A stretch of 64,000 nt of DNA from Alopecurus myosuroides (Eukaryota > Streptophyta > Magnoliopsida > Poales > Poaceae), in NCBI GenBank assembly GCA_028641055.1, contig CM054057.1, forward strand, positions 329,126,482 through 329,190,481. Reading direction: 5' to 3'. Shown piece after piece: positions 19,643 through 31,484 of this stretch (position 1 is the first letter of the stretch; each line of letters begins with the position of its first letter). The notes beneath the pieces are model-generated. The model searched no databases and was not told the origin of the DNA. It saw nothing but the letters and a program-made list of their open reading frames with translations. The translations under genes and the position numbers were made by a program.

Positions 19643-22600
19643 TGTGACGCCCCGAGATCGGGCACTATGCAGATTTCAGCATTCCCGCCAAATCCGCATA
19701 ATAACCGATTCCAGGTTGCCATTTATGATAACATTACAATAGTTCACGAATAATCCACAATTACAACAGAAACAGATAGATACAAGATGACTCAAACGAG
19801 CCAGGGTTACAACTGATACATTACAAAGATCCAAATAACAGCGGAAGAAACAAACGTCCGTCTATGGACAAGATCCAAATTGGACTAAGAGTCTTGAAGA
19901 TAACCGAAGGCGTCCAATCCCTGCCCAGGCCAAGCCGGAGGGATTCCCAAGCTAACGTCGTCAGACTTCAAACCTGTTGACTGCAATTTGGAATTTGCAG
20001 CCACGAAGAGATTCGTGGGTCAGTACGGTTAAGTACTGGCAAGGGGGATAGAACCCATACTCACAAGTTACCGGCGTAGCCAGTCATCACAAGATACAAA
20101 TACTTTAGGATCAACGGAAAGGAAGGGGTTATTGCAAATAAGCGACAGCAGGCTGCACTAACCAACTACAGAGATTCTATTGCTTCCAACTATCAGAAAG
20201 GGGATAAGATCGAGTGATAGTAACCGACTGAAAGATAACTTCAAACAAACCCATCCTGGATCTCGCCCCTTATCCGAAGAAGCGATCCGAGGATAACTCA
20301 CACCGTAGTATTAAAGATGAGTCAAGTTATGGTGTGAATAACCTATTACTAGTCAAGTTATTAATCATTGGGTGAAACATGATTAATCATTAGTTGAAGT
20401 TGTCCTGAGTACTTGTTAGCCAGTACTTTCACCAAGTAGTCCATAACCGCGGAAAACACGGCTTCTCGAGAAGATTTACCCTGCAGGGGTGCACCAAAGT
20501 AACCGACACTCATGAATATCCCGCCAGATGGAGCGGCCACTCCACCAAGCGGGGCACTCAACACAATCCAACCCTTCTTCGCATCAAGCCCAAAGCACCG
20601 CGTGCTGTGCGTGCGCGGCTAATCGAGCCCCACGAAGAAAAGGGGACCCTCATAGCACTGGAAGACCACGCCGCCCTAAATGCCGACTACGAAAGTTCCA
20701 CCCGGGCGCCAAGGGCTCGCAAGATCATGCATGCAGCAAATGGAAAGCCCGAACTAGTACGGCGATTTGGACGAGATGCGAATCGAGTCAAACTGAGGGG
20801 GAGCCCATACTCCCCAAATGCGGGTAGTGCGCTCATCATGGATCAGTAGACAAGACCCTTTTCCTAATTAGGGGGGGTCGACACTAGCGGGCCTCAAAAC
20901 CACCCTGGGCCTCCCGCCGGTGCCTTATCATCAATTTATTATTAAGCAGTAACGGTAGCATGATTAATTGATTGATTAAACAACGAGCCCCAGAACATAA
21001 CGGAGTAATAACAGAAAGTAACGGATAACAGACTCGAGCAAAACAACCTAAGCATGATAGTAAGACACAGGCTCAAGCAAAGGTTATAGGAGTGGAGGTG
21101 AGGCAATATCAGGGTTAAAGGATTCATGTGATGGGTTCGTAACAGAAACAACTACCACTAAGGCTAGCAGAAAAGAATCAACGAAAGAATCGGTAACAAG
21201 TGATGAAAGGCAGCCATATGGCATGCAAGTGAGTATACTTGCCTGAGATCCCGCAAGGTAGCAGAACTTGTCGTTGCTCACATCATCTCAACGTCCTATC
21301 CGGGAAGAAGCAACGAACCTCGAACAAACACCGGATGCAACAATTACTACTACGGCAAAAGATCCAGCATGATCAAGATATGGATGCATGTCATGTTTAA
21401 TAGATGCACCAAAGTAAGCTAGTGGATATGATACACAAGTTTAAATGGATTCCATATGCAAAGATTGCATATGGCAAACCCATGCCTTATAGTTGAATCA
21501 ATTGTTCTAACACTGAGCATCATGTGTAAGTGAGTTAGAATGATGCATGCATGATAAAGAACAAGAATATAACAATATTAAATGCAATTGGAAGGATGGT
21601 TAACAAGTTTAGAAAACATTATCAAGTTTGGAAACTATTGTTACTTAATGATGTTGAACAAGTAGTGGTTGTTATCATCAAGTTAAAGTGATCAAAACAA
21701 ACAACAAGGTTGATATTTGAAAAGGTTATCAAATTTTAGTTGGATTACATGTTTCACATGTTGAAAAAGGATTTAGGGTGAATTACTTATGAATTAAACA
21801 ACTTAAACAAGATTTAAATGAATTTAATTCAAACATGAACTTATTTGCATTTTTATTTGTTCAAAGCATTAAACCAAATTCATATTTGAAAAGTTTATAC
21901 TTTTAGGGTTGGAAAACATATTTTATATGTCCCAAAAGAATTTGTTTTGATCAAGTTATGAAATTACCAATTTTAAATGAATTAAACAAGGTTTAAATTA
22001 TTTAACCAAGTTTAATTATTCAAAACAGAAAACAAAGTTTATATTTGGAAAGAGGGTTTAATTTTGCATGGAAAACATATTTAGTTTGTGGAATTTGGAA
22101 TTTTTATGAGCAAGTTATGAATTTTGCAAATTTAAGTGAATTTGACAAGTTTTCAAATTTTGCACCAATTTAAAATATTCAAAACAGTAAAAAAATTTTA
22201 TATTTGGATAGAACATTTAATTTGGTATTGAAAACATATCAAAAATGTTGGATTTGGAGTTGGGATGATTTATTTATGCAATTTACAAAATATAGTGCAA
22301 ATCTGCCATTTTTTTATGATCTAGGGACTTAGGAAATATTTTCCAGGGGCTAGAAATAAGTGCCAGGGGCCTATGTGTGAATACCAGAAAGTTCGTGACC
22401 AAAAGCATGTAAAATAAAAAGGTGGGTTTTATTGCAGGAGGTGGGATTCGACCCTGGGACCTCCCACTGCGCCAAAGGGGTGGAACCAGATGGGCTGATG
22501 CTGTTTTGTTGACAGGAAGGGGGCTGCGGGGGGCTTAAGCTTCAGATACTGCACAGAATTTAATTGGAAAAAAAGGAACAACGAAAAGGGTGGAGATGGG

Positions 22601-24097
22601 AGTCGAACCCACGACCTGAGGGCTCCCTGCGCGCGCTGCTGCCAGTGCGGATGGATGCGATTTGTGATAGGATAGCAGGACGGGGGGGGTTTTGAGGTGT
22701 TGTTCCGCGGGGATTTTTCTCTGAACTTAACTGAACCAAACGGTACTGCCTCTGTACCACGACATGGACAGGCAGCGAGGCAAGGCTCGGCTCGCCGGCC
22801 TGCTGCGCTCGCCGGAGGCGCGGTGGGGTGGCCGTGGTGAGAGGGGGCGGTTGGTGCGAGGGGAGAGGGAGGAGGTCGAGCGGAGGAAGAGGTCGAACCT
22901 CACCTTGGGCTTGGGCGATTGGAGGCGAACAGGGAGCAGCAGGCAGGGGCGTCGCCGGCGATGGAGGCCACGGCGGCGGAGCTCCAGGGCTCCTCGGCTC
23001 GAGCCGAGGGCGCGGCGAGGGGGAGGAACCCGTGGCGGTTCCATTCCCGGCCACGGTTCCTCCTCGCGGTGGCTGTGGAGGCCGGCGGTGAGGGGAGGCG
23101 ATGGTGGGCTCGGGTGGGGTTCTGTTGTCGATTTCTTTGACAGAGCAGAGGGAGAGAGCTTGGTGGCGATGGGAGATGGCGGCGCAGAGCTAGGGTTAGG
23201 GTAGAGGTAGGTGGATAGGTAGGTACTTATGGAAAAGGGAGGCCAGTACGGCAGCGATCCTAGAGGGGGATGGAGTTGATCGATCGGTTCCGGTGCTGTT
23301 CGTACTGAAGATGTCGTCATCGCGAGGAAGAAGACAAAGCGGAGGGGGTACTGGGCCAGAGCAAGTTGGGCTTGAGGGAAAGAACTTGGGCTGGAAAGAA
23401 AAGAAAGGGAAAGCCTGCCTCCTTTGGGGTTTTGCTTTTTTATTATTTCTGTTTGTTTTTTTTTTTTTTTTTGCAAGGTTTGGTCTTAGAAGAAAAACAG
23501 AGCTTTTAGCTTAACAAAATTCTAGAAAAATTAAGTTATGCTTGTTAGATCAACAGCAAACAGATGCCCAGGTTGGTTTCCCAAAAGGTGAGATTTAAAT
23601 TGTTGTTTCAAATTTGAACCAATTTTAGGTGAATTTTATTATTAAAGATCATTAACAAAACAAACCTTCTAAATAGGGTAACCCCTAAGGTTTAAAGTGA
23701 TTTAAAGATTATCAGTGTGTGGTGAACTTCATGGATTCAAAAGAGTAATGATTTGAGAATGGGTTTGAATTTGGAAATGGTTTGGAATTAATTGATTGAT
23801 TAATTGTTTGATTAAAACCAACAATTTAATAAGTGATTTGATTTAAATGTTTGAGTTAGCCATTAGGGTTTTAACAAGAGGGGGGAAAAACTATTAACAG
23901 TCAATTTGATTAAAACTATTTTCAAACTATTGAAGAACAACTGGATGGTTTAGTTTGCAATTTTTGAAATTGGAAATTTTGAGCAAGGGTGAAAGTTTAA
24001 ATTGATTTGAAATTTCAGTGGTGATGCAAACATGGTGCAATGCAATGTGATGCATATGATGCAAACAAAACAAACAGGTAACACCTCAGGTGTTACA
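19643..24097 (-). repeat. Left LTR (3' LTR in element orientation), 4,455 bp
   Basis: A direct repeat of 24595-29055. It starts TG and ends CA. The central part (21300-22300) is AT-rich and the part from 22560 to 23400 is GC-rich. Short open frames in it (for example 22560-23054 and 22727-23476, minus) are Pro/Ser-rich and look like chance frames in GC-rich DNA. Two tRNA-like motifs lie at 22444-22474 and 22599-22609. Confidence 0.92.
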
Positions 24098-24594
24098 GAC
24101 GACACCACTAACAAGGGATTGCGCCCTCGCAATCCACCTGCTAACCCGGGAGGGGAAAGAAGTTCGACTATCGATTCTTCGTGCTTCCAGTTGATCTCCT
24201 CGACACCACTAACAAGGTTTCTCGACACCACTAACAAGGGTTTCTTGCTCGGAGTGACGACGATGTTCTTCCAACAGGAATCTTCCGATGATCGAACCTA
24301 TTAGGTTAAAGGCTCAGAAAACGTCCACCCACGTGGGATCCTAACACTTTGAAAGATAGACAAGGAGGGAAAACTCCAAAACAAATAAGATGGGATGGGA
24401 ATAGAATAGAGATAAGGAGAAAACAAGAATCCTATTGAGAGTTTTTCCAAAATAGTTTACCAGAAATAGTTTTTGACACTCTAGAAACAACGACCGTTAG
24501 CGAGGTTATCCTACAGGCTTTGCGGACCCGTTGCTTCGATAACCATTCGTATCGAAACAATCTCGGGAATCGGAACCAAGGCTCTGATACCATT
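24098..24594. other. Interior of the giant-LTR element
   Basis: 497 bp without an ORF of interest. It contains three copies of CGACACCACTAACAAGG at 24100-24116, 24201-24217 and 24223-24239, and the primer-binding site at the right edge. No purine tract is seen next to the left LTR, unlike normal retrotransposons. Confidence 0.8.
24582..24593 (-). other. tRNA-iMet primer-binding site of the giant-LTR element
   Basis: The minus strand reads TGGTATCAGAGC one or two bases from the edge of the right LTR. This fixes the element's direction as minus and shows descent from an element primed by initiator tRNA-Met. Confidence 0.85.
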
Positions 24595-27500
24595 TGTGAC
24601 GCCCCGAGATCGGGCACTATGCAGATTTCAGCATTCCCGCCAAATCCGCATAATAACCGATTCCAGGTTGCCATTTATGATAACATTACAATAGTTCACG
24701 AATAATCCACAATTACAACAGAAACAGATAGATACAAGATGACTCAAACGAGCCAGGGTTACAACTGATACATTACAAAGATCCAAATAACAGCGGAAGA
24801 AACAAACGTCCGTCTATGGACAAGATCCAAATTGGACTAAGAGTCTTGAAGATAACCGAAGGCGTCCAATCCCTGCCCAGGCCAAGCCGGAGGGATTCCC
24901 AAGCTAACGTCGTCAGACTTCAAACCTGTTGACTGCAATTTGGAATTTGCAGCCACGAAGAGATTCGTGGGTCAGTACGGTTAAGTACTGGCAAGGGGGA
25001 TAGAACCCATACTCACAAGTTACCGGCGTAGCCAGTCATCACAAGATACAAATACTTTAGGATCAACGGAAAGGAAGGGGTTATTGCAAATAAGCGACAG
25101 CAGGCTGCACTAACCAACTACAGAGATTCTATTGCTTCCAACTATCAGAAAGGGGATAAGATCGAGTGATAGTAACCGACTGAAAGATAACTTCAAACAA
25201 ACCCATCCTGGATCTCGCCCCTTATCCGAAGAAGCGATCTGAGGATAACTCACACCGTAGTATTAAAGATGAGTCAAGTTATGGTGTGAATAACCTATTA
25301 CTAGTCAAGTTATTAATCATTGGGTGAAACATGATTAATCATTAGTTGAAGTTGTCCTGAGTACTTGTTAGCCAGTACTTTCACCAAGTAGTCCATAACC
25401 GCGGAAAACACGGCTTCTCGAGAAGATTTACCCTGCAGGGGTGCACCAAAGTAACCGACACTCATGAATATCCCGCCAGATGGAGCGGCCACTCCACCAA
25501 GCGGGGCACTCAACACAATCCAACCCTTCTTCGCATCAAGCCCAAAGCACCGCGTGCTGTGCGTGCGCGGCTAATCGAGCCCCACGAAGAAAAGGGGACC
25601 CTCATAGCACTGGAAGACCACGCCGCCCTAAATGCCGACTACGAAAGTTCCACCCGGGTGCCAAGGGCTCGCAAGATCATGCATGCAGCAAATGGAAAGC
25701 CCGAACTAGTACGGCGATTTGGACGAGATGCGAATCGAGTCAAACTGAGGGGGAGCCCATACTCCCCAAATGCGGGTAGTGCGCTCATCATGGATCAGTA
25801 GACAAGACCCTTTTCCTAATTAGGGGGGGTCGACACTAGCGGGCCTCAAAACCACCCTGGGCCTCCCGCCGGTGCCTTATCATCAATTTATTATTAAGCA
25901 GTAACGGTAGCATGATTAATTGATTGATTAAACAACGAGCCCCAGAACATAACGGAGTAATAACAGAAAGTAACGGATAACAGACTCGAGCAAAACAACC
26001 TAAGCATGATAGTAAGACACAGGCTCAAGCAAAGGTTATAGGAGTGGAGGTGAGGCAATATCAGGGTTAAAGGATTCATGTGATGGGTTCGTAACAGAAA
26101 CAACTACCACTAAGGCTAGCAGAAAAGAATCAACGGAAAGAATCGGTAACAAGTGATGAAAGGCAGCCATATGGCATGCAAGTGAGTATACTTGCCTGAG
26201 ATCCCGCAAGGTAGCAGAACTTGTCGTTGCTCACATCATCTCAACGTCCTATCCGGGAGGAAGCAACGAACCTCGAACAAACACCGGATGCAACAATTAC
26301 TACTACGGCAAAAGATCCAGCATGATCAAGATATGGATGCATGTCATGTTTAATAGATGCACCAAAGTAAGCTAGTGGATATGATACACAAGTTTAAATG
26401 GATTCCATATGCAAAGATTGCATATGGCAAACCCATGCCTTATAGTTGAATCAATTGTTCTAACACTGAGCATCATGTGTAAGTGAGTTAGAATGATGCA
26501 TGCATGATGAAGAACAAGAATATAACAATATTAAATGCAATTGGAAGGATGGTTAACAAGTTTAGAAAACATTATCAAGTTTGGAAACTATTGTTACTTA
26601 ATGATGTTGAACAAGTAGTGGTTGTTATCATCAAGTTAAAGTGATCAAAACAAACAACAAGGTTGATATTTGAAAAGGTTATCAAATTTTAGTTGGATTA
26701 CATGTTTCACATGTTGAAAAAGGATTTAGGGTGAATTACTTATGAATTAAACAACTTAAACAAGATTTAAATGAATTTAATTCAAACATGAACTTATTTG
26801 CATTTTTATTTGTTCAAAGCATTAAACCAAATTCATATTTGAAAAGTTTATACTTTTAGGGTTGGAAAACATATTTTATATGTCCCAAAAGAATTTGTTT
26901 TGATCAAGTTATGAAATTACCAATTTTAAATGAATTAAACAAGGTTTAAATTATTTAACCAAGTTTAATTATTCAAAACAGAATACAAAGTTTATATTTG
27001 GAAAGAGGGTTTAATTTTTCATGGAAAACATATTTAGTTTGTGGAATTTGGAATTTTTATGAGCAAGTTATGAATTTTGCAAATTTAAGTGAATTTGACA
27101 AGTTTTCAAATTTTGCACCAATTTAAAATATTCAAAACAGTAAACAAATTTTATATTTGGATAGAACATTTAATTTGGTATTGAAAACATATCAAAAATG
27201 TTGGATTTGGAGTTGGGATGATTTATTTATGCAATTTACAAAATATAGTGCAAATCTGCCATTTTTTTATGATCTAGGGACTTAGGAAATATTTTCCAGG
27301 GGCTAGAAATAAGTGCCAGGGGCCTATGTGTGAATACCAGAAAGTTCGTGACCAAAAGCATGTAAAATAAAAAGGTGGGTTTTATTGCAGGAGGTGGGAT
27401 TCGACCCTGGGACCTCCCACTGCGCCAAAGGGGTGGAACCAGATGGGCTGATGCTGTTTTGTTGACAGGAAGGGGGCTGCGGGGGGCTTAAGCTTCAGAT

Positions 27501-29055
27501 ACTGCACAGAATTTAATTGGAAAAAAAGGAACAACGAAAAGGGTGGAGATGGGAGTCGAACCCACGACCTGAGGGCTCCCTGCGCGCGCTGCTGCCAGTG
27601 CGGATGGATGCGATTTGTGATAGGATAGCAGGACGGGGGGGTTTTGAGGTGTTGTTCCGCGGGGATTTTTCTCTGAACTTAACTGAACCAAACGGTACTG
27701 CCTCTGTACCACGACATGGACAGGCAGCGAGGCAAGGCTCGGCTCGCCGGCCTGCTGCGCTCGCCGGAGGCGCGGTGGGGTGGCCGTGGTGAGAGGGGGC
27801 GGTTGGTGCGAGGGGAGAGGGAGGAGGTCGAGCGGAGGAAGAGGTCGAACCTCACCTTGGGCTTGGGCGATTGGAGGCGAACAGGGAGCAGCAGGCAGGG
27901 GCGTCGCCGGCGATGGAGGCCACGGCGGCGGAGCTCCAGGGCTCCTCGGCTCGAGCCGAGGGCGCGGCGAGGGGGAGGAACCCGTGGCGGTTCCATTCCC
28001 GGCCACGGTTCCTCCTCGCGGTGGCTGTGGAGGCCGGCGGTGAGGGGAGGCGATGGTGGGCTCGGGTGGGGTTCTGTTGTCGATTTCTTTGACAGAGCAG
28101 AGGGAGAGAGCTTGGTGGCGATGGGAGATGGCGGCGCAGAGCTAGGGTTAGGGTAGAGGTAGGTGGATAGGTAGGTACTTATGGAAAAGGGAGGCCAGTA
28201 CGGCAGCGATCCTAGAGGGGGATGGAGTTGATCGATCGGTTCCGGTGCTGTTCGTACTGAAGATGTCGTCATCGCGAGGAAGAAGACAAAGCGGAGGGGG
28301 TACTGGGCCAGAGCAAGTTGGGCTTGAGGGAAAGAACTTGGGCTGGAAAGAAAAGAAAGGGAAAGCCTGCCTCCTTTGGGGTTTTGCTTTTTTATTATTT
28401 CTGTTTGTTTTTTTTTTTTTTTTTTTTTTTGCAAGGTTTGGTCTTAGAAGAAAAACAGAGCTTTTAGCTTAACAAAATTCTAGAAAAATTAAGTTATGCT
28501 TGTTAGCTCAACAGCAAACAGATGCCCAGGTTGGTTTCCCAAAAGGTGAGATTTAAATTGCTGTTTCAAATTTGAACCAATTTTAGGTGAATTTTATTAT
28601 TAAAGATCATTAACAAAACAAACCTTCTAAATAGGGTAACCCCTAAGGTTTAAAGTGATTTAAAGATTATCAGTGTGTGGTGAACTTCATGGATTCAAAA
28701 GAGTAATGATTTGAGAATGGGTTTGAATTTGGAAATGGTTTGGAATTAATTGATTGATTAATTGTTTGATTAAAACCAACAATTTAATAAGTGATTTGAT
28801 TTAAATGTTTGAGTTAGCCATTAGGGTTTTAACAAGAGGGGGGAAAAACTATTAACAGTCAATTTGATTAAAACTATTTTCAAACTATTGAAGAACAACT
28901 GGATGGTTTAGTTTGCAATTTTTGAAATTGGAAATTTTGAGCAAGGGTGAAAGTTTAAATTGATTTGAAATTTCAGTGGTGATGCAAACATGGTGCAATG
29001 CAATGTGATGCATATGATGCAAACAAAACAAACAGGTAACACCTCAGGTGTTACA
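24595..29055 (-). repeat. Right LTR (5' LTR in element orientation), 4,461 bp
   Basis: A near-identical copy of 19643-24097. The 6-bp length difference is fully explained by a T run of 23 instead of 17 near 28410, one extra G near 26135, and one G fewer near 27640. Confidence 0.92.
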
Positions 29056-29060
29056 TGGCC

Positions 29061-31480
29061 AGGGTGCTGATGATTTTGCGGCTGCTGTAGGCGGCGGTGG
29101 GCTAGCTTTCAACGCTGGCGTGTCTGTCAATGTTGTTCAAGGTTAACGAGGTTACAGTCAATACAACAATGGTCGTGGGCGGCATAGGTATGATCAAGGC
29201 TGAGGGTTTTTCCGTGGACGTGGAGGTTCCGGGGGTTACGGCCGGTTTGCTCGTGGAGGAGTGCGGAGGGTTGTCCCTGTTGTGGCGACGCAACCTACAG
29301 TTCCGACATCGACACATGCAGGGGGTTGACCATAGGTGTTGCTTCTGTTGCAGCTCAAGGGACCGTTCAGCCAGCTGGGACCGTTGCACCTCCCATGGTT
29401 GATGTGGCGAGGGGCGATGGCGGGAAGACTGTTGTTTCTGCAGAACAACTAGCGGAGGCTCTGGAAAAGTCGAAGAAGGATTAAAAAAATGCTTTTAGTG
29501 CGGATTGACGGGACATGGGCTAGGGGACCGCACTACAATCATTTGTGACATCTATGAGGGTCCTGCACATAGGCAGGGGCCTTGTCCGCTGCTATCAACA
29601 CCAAAACACCAGCTGATTACTTATGGATATGTACACATGGAGTTGATGCTTTTTGGCATGCCATGTTCGGAGTCCTATCGTCCAAAGTTGATCAATCATC
29701 GGTTTACATCTTTGGTGGTTTCTCATGGGGAGATGACCGTTCTATAGATTATTTCTCAGTTGCGGAGATAGTTCTAGCGGGATGTGCGACGTGCGGGTAA
29801 GAATGATTTTAAGGTTCAGTTTCCTTCTAAACAAGAGCTGGATAGGCTGCAGGTCTTTGGTGCTTGTAGGGTGCCAAACAACACATGTGAGATTACTGTG
29901 GATCATTGGATGAAGAAGATTGAGTCGATGGATACGTTGCCTCAGTTTTGGGTCAGAGTATCAGGGATTCCAGAGGATCACATTAGTGACTATTTGGCTC
30001 TTTGGGCTATCGGATATCTGATTGGAAGACCTCGAAGATCGACATGGCTCCTACCAGGGAGCATAAGGTTCTTCGGATTAGGGTGGGATGTTTGGACTAT
30101 ACAAAAATCCCACCCACTTTCCCCCCTTTTTATAAAGGATGAGATTTATGAGGTTGCTTTCGAGGTGGAGAGAGTCAGAGAGAGGAGATTGTTTCTGTGT
30201 CCGATACTGCTATGACGGACGTTACTCGTGATAATGATGAAGAGGATGATTTAGGTGATGACTTTAAAGAGGCCGAGGAGAAAGAGGCGAGTAAGAAGGG
30301 GACGCAGGTGGTTGACACTTTGACCTTGACTGCTGATCAGGGTAATAAGCATACTAAGGGCGGTTCTGATTATATGCAACATGATGCCGGTACTATGAGG
30401 ACAGGGGTAGTGTTTTCACCTCTTGTGCAGCGAGCTTTTGATTCCGTCCTTGAGGAGCTCCAGCTGCGTTTTGTTAAGAAGGAGGCGTTGGTCCCTGTGG
30501 ATAACATGGATAGATTTGTTACTGGTGACGGAGGGGTCGAGATACATGATGGTGGTGTCAGGTTGGATGCTCCTTTGGATGGTGGTGTGCTACCGGACAT
30601 GTGCATGGACGTTGGGCAACACCTGGGCACGGACTTAGTGTGCGCATATGGCGCACCGGATCAGCTACCTCTTCTTGCCGGTCCTTTTGTCGGGCTGGAA
30701 AACACAGTTTTGACTTGTGCAGGAGCTCGAGGTGCGGTCGACTGCACCACCATCGCCGGCGTTGTTGTGCGAGCAGCAGGTGATGCTAAGGAGACTACGG
30801 GGCCGACGACGAGGTCCCCCTCTCCCCCTGCTTCGACCAGGGGGTGTGAGGTCGCCGGGTCCTGCTTCGGAGGAGGTGCTCGTTGGTGCTTCTATGGAGA
30901 CGGCCCAGGCTGGAGGACGTGACCGCTCTAGTGCGGTTATGTCGTCGGCAACGCTTCCACAACCATCTATGGAGGACGTCATCGCGTTTGGCGGTATTCA
31001 GGATCCTGCGTCAGTAAGGTTGAGGTCCAGCGCCAGGCTTCGGGACCATCCACATGCGGATGTGCCTTTTCTCGAGCGGGCTACGGCTTTGGCGTAGTCT
31101 CGCAGCAGTCTCCTCTCGGGTACGAGTTTATCTCGGAAACTTTCTTCTTTCATCTATGTCAAACGAGCATATTGTTGATTGGGCTAATAGACTAGGAGTT
31201 TCGCTTGGGGCTTCATCTAGTAAAATTGCAAACTCGGTTAATAGACTAAAGGAAGTAGAGGAGTCCCGTAATTTAATTTTTCTTAGCAAATCTTTAAGTT
31301 CTGATAATATTGATGGGGAGCACTCTTTGGTTTTACGGCGGTTGTGTGAGGATTTTAATATGGATGAGAATGAGGGTCTAGAGAATCATTTAGATTCATG
31401 CATCCAGAGTGTGGTTGTCACACGATCCTAAAAGAAGAAGTTGAGTGCAGGTAGAAAACCTCGAAGGAGTGCTAGGATTA
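29061..31480 (+). pseudogene. ORF1 remains of the second LINE
   Basis: Pieces in several frames. There is a Gly/Arg-rich stretch (29061-29290), a broken zinc-knuckle region near 29488-29580 (CFKCG-like, then CDIYEGPAH), and a DUF4283-like part (29784-30110) with FKVQFPSKQELDRLQVFG and FWVRVSGIPEDH. An acidic segment follows (30197-30350), then a Gly/Val-rich linker and a Ser/Lys-rich end. Order and content match ORF1 of the first LINE. Confidence 0.72.
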
Positions 31481-31484
31481 AATC

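Larger units (their letters stand above)
19643..29055 (-). mobile_element. LTR retrotransposon with giant 4.46-kb LTRs and a 497-bp interior (LARD-like)
   Basis: Two direct repeats of 4,455 and 4,461 bp begin TGTGACGCCCCGAGATC and end CTCAGGTGTTACA, and are flanked by a perfect 5-bp duplication, TGGCC (19638-19642 and 29056-29060). The interior is only 24098-24594. The primer-binding site places the element on the minus strand. No gag or pol exists, so it depends on proteins from elsewhere. The long non-coding LTRs resemble the LARD class of Triticeae (for example Sukkula); family assignment is tentative. The LTR copies differ at about nine bases plus three run-length changes, so the insertion is recent. 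Confidence 0.9.

Noticed and set aside
22444..22474. A tRNA gene in the giant LTR
   Set aside because: A-box and B-box-like motifs are present, but they are too close together, and no acceptor stem or anticodon arm can be drawn.
22727..23476. 249-codon Pro/Ser/Arg-rich frame in the left giant LTR (and its copy 27679-28434)
   Set aside because: Its length depends on GC-rich composition. It has no domain, and overlapping frames of similar length exist on both strands. LTRs of such elements are normally non-coding.
19641..29060. Two tandem duplicated genomic segments of 4.46 kb
   Set aside because: The TG...CA ends, the 5-bp TGGCC duplication and the primer-binding site show they are LTRs of one element, not a segmental duplication.
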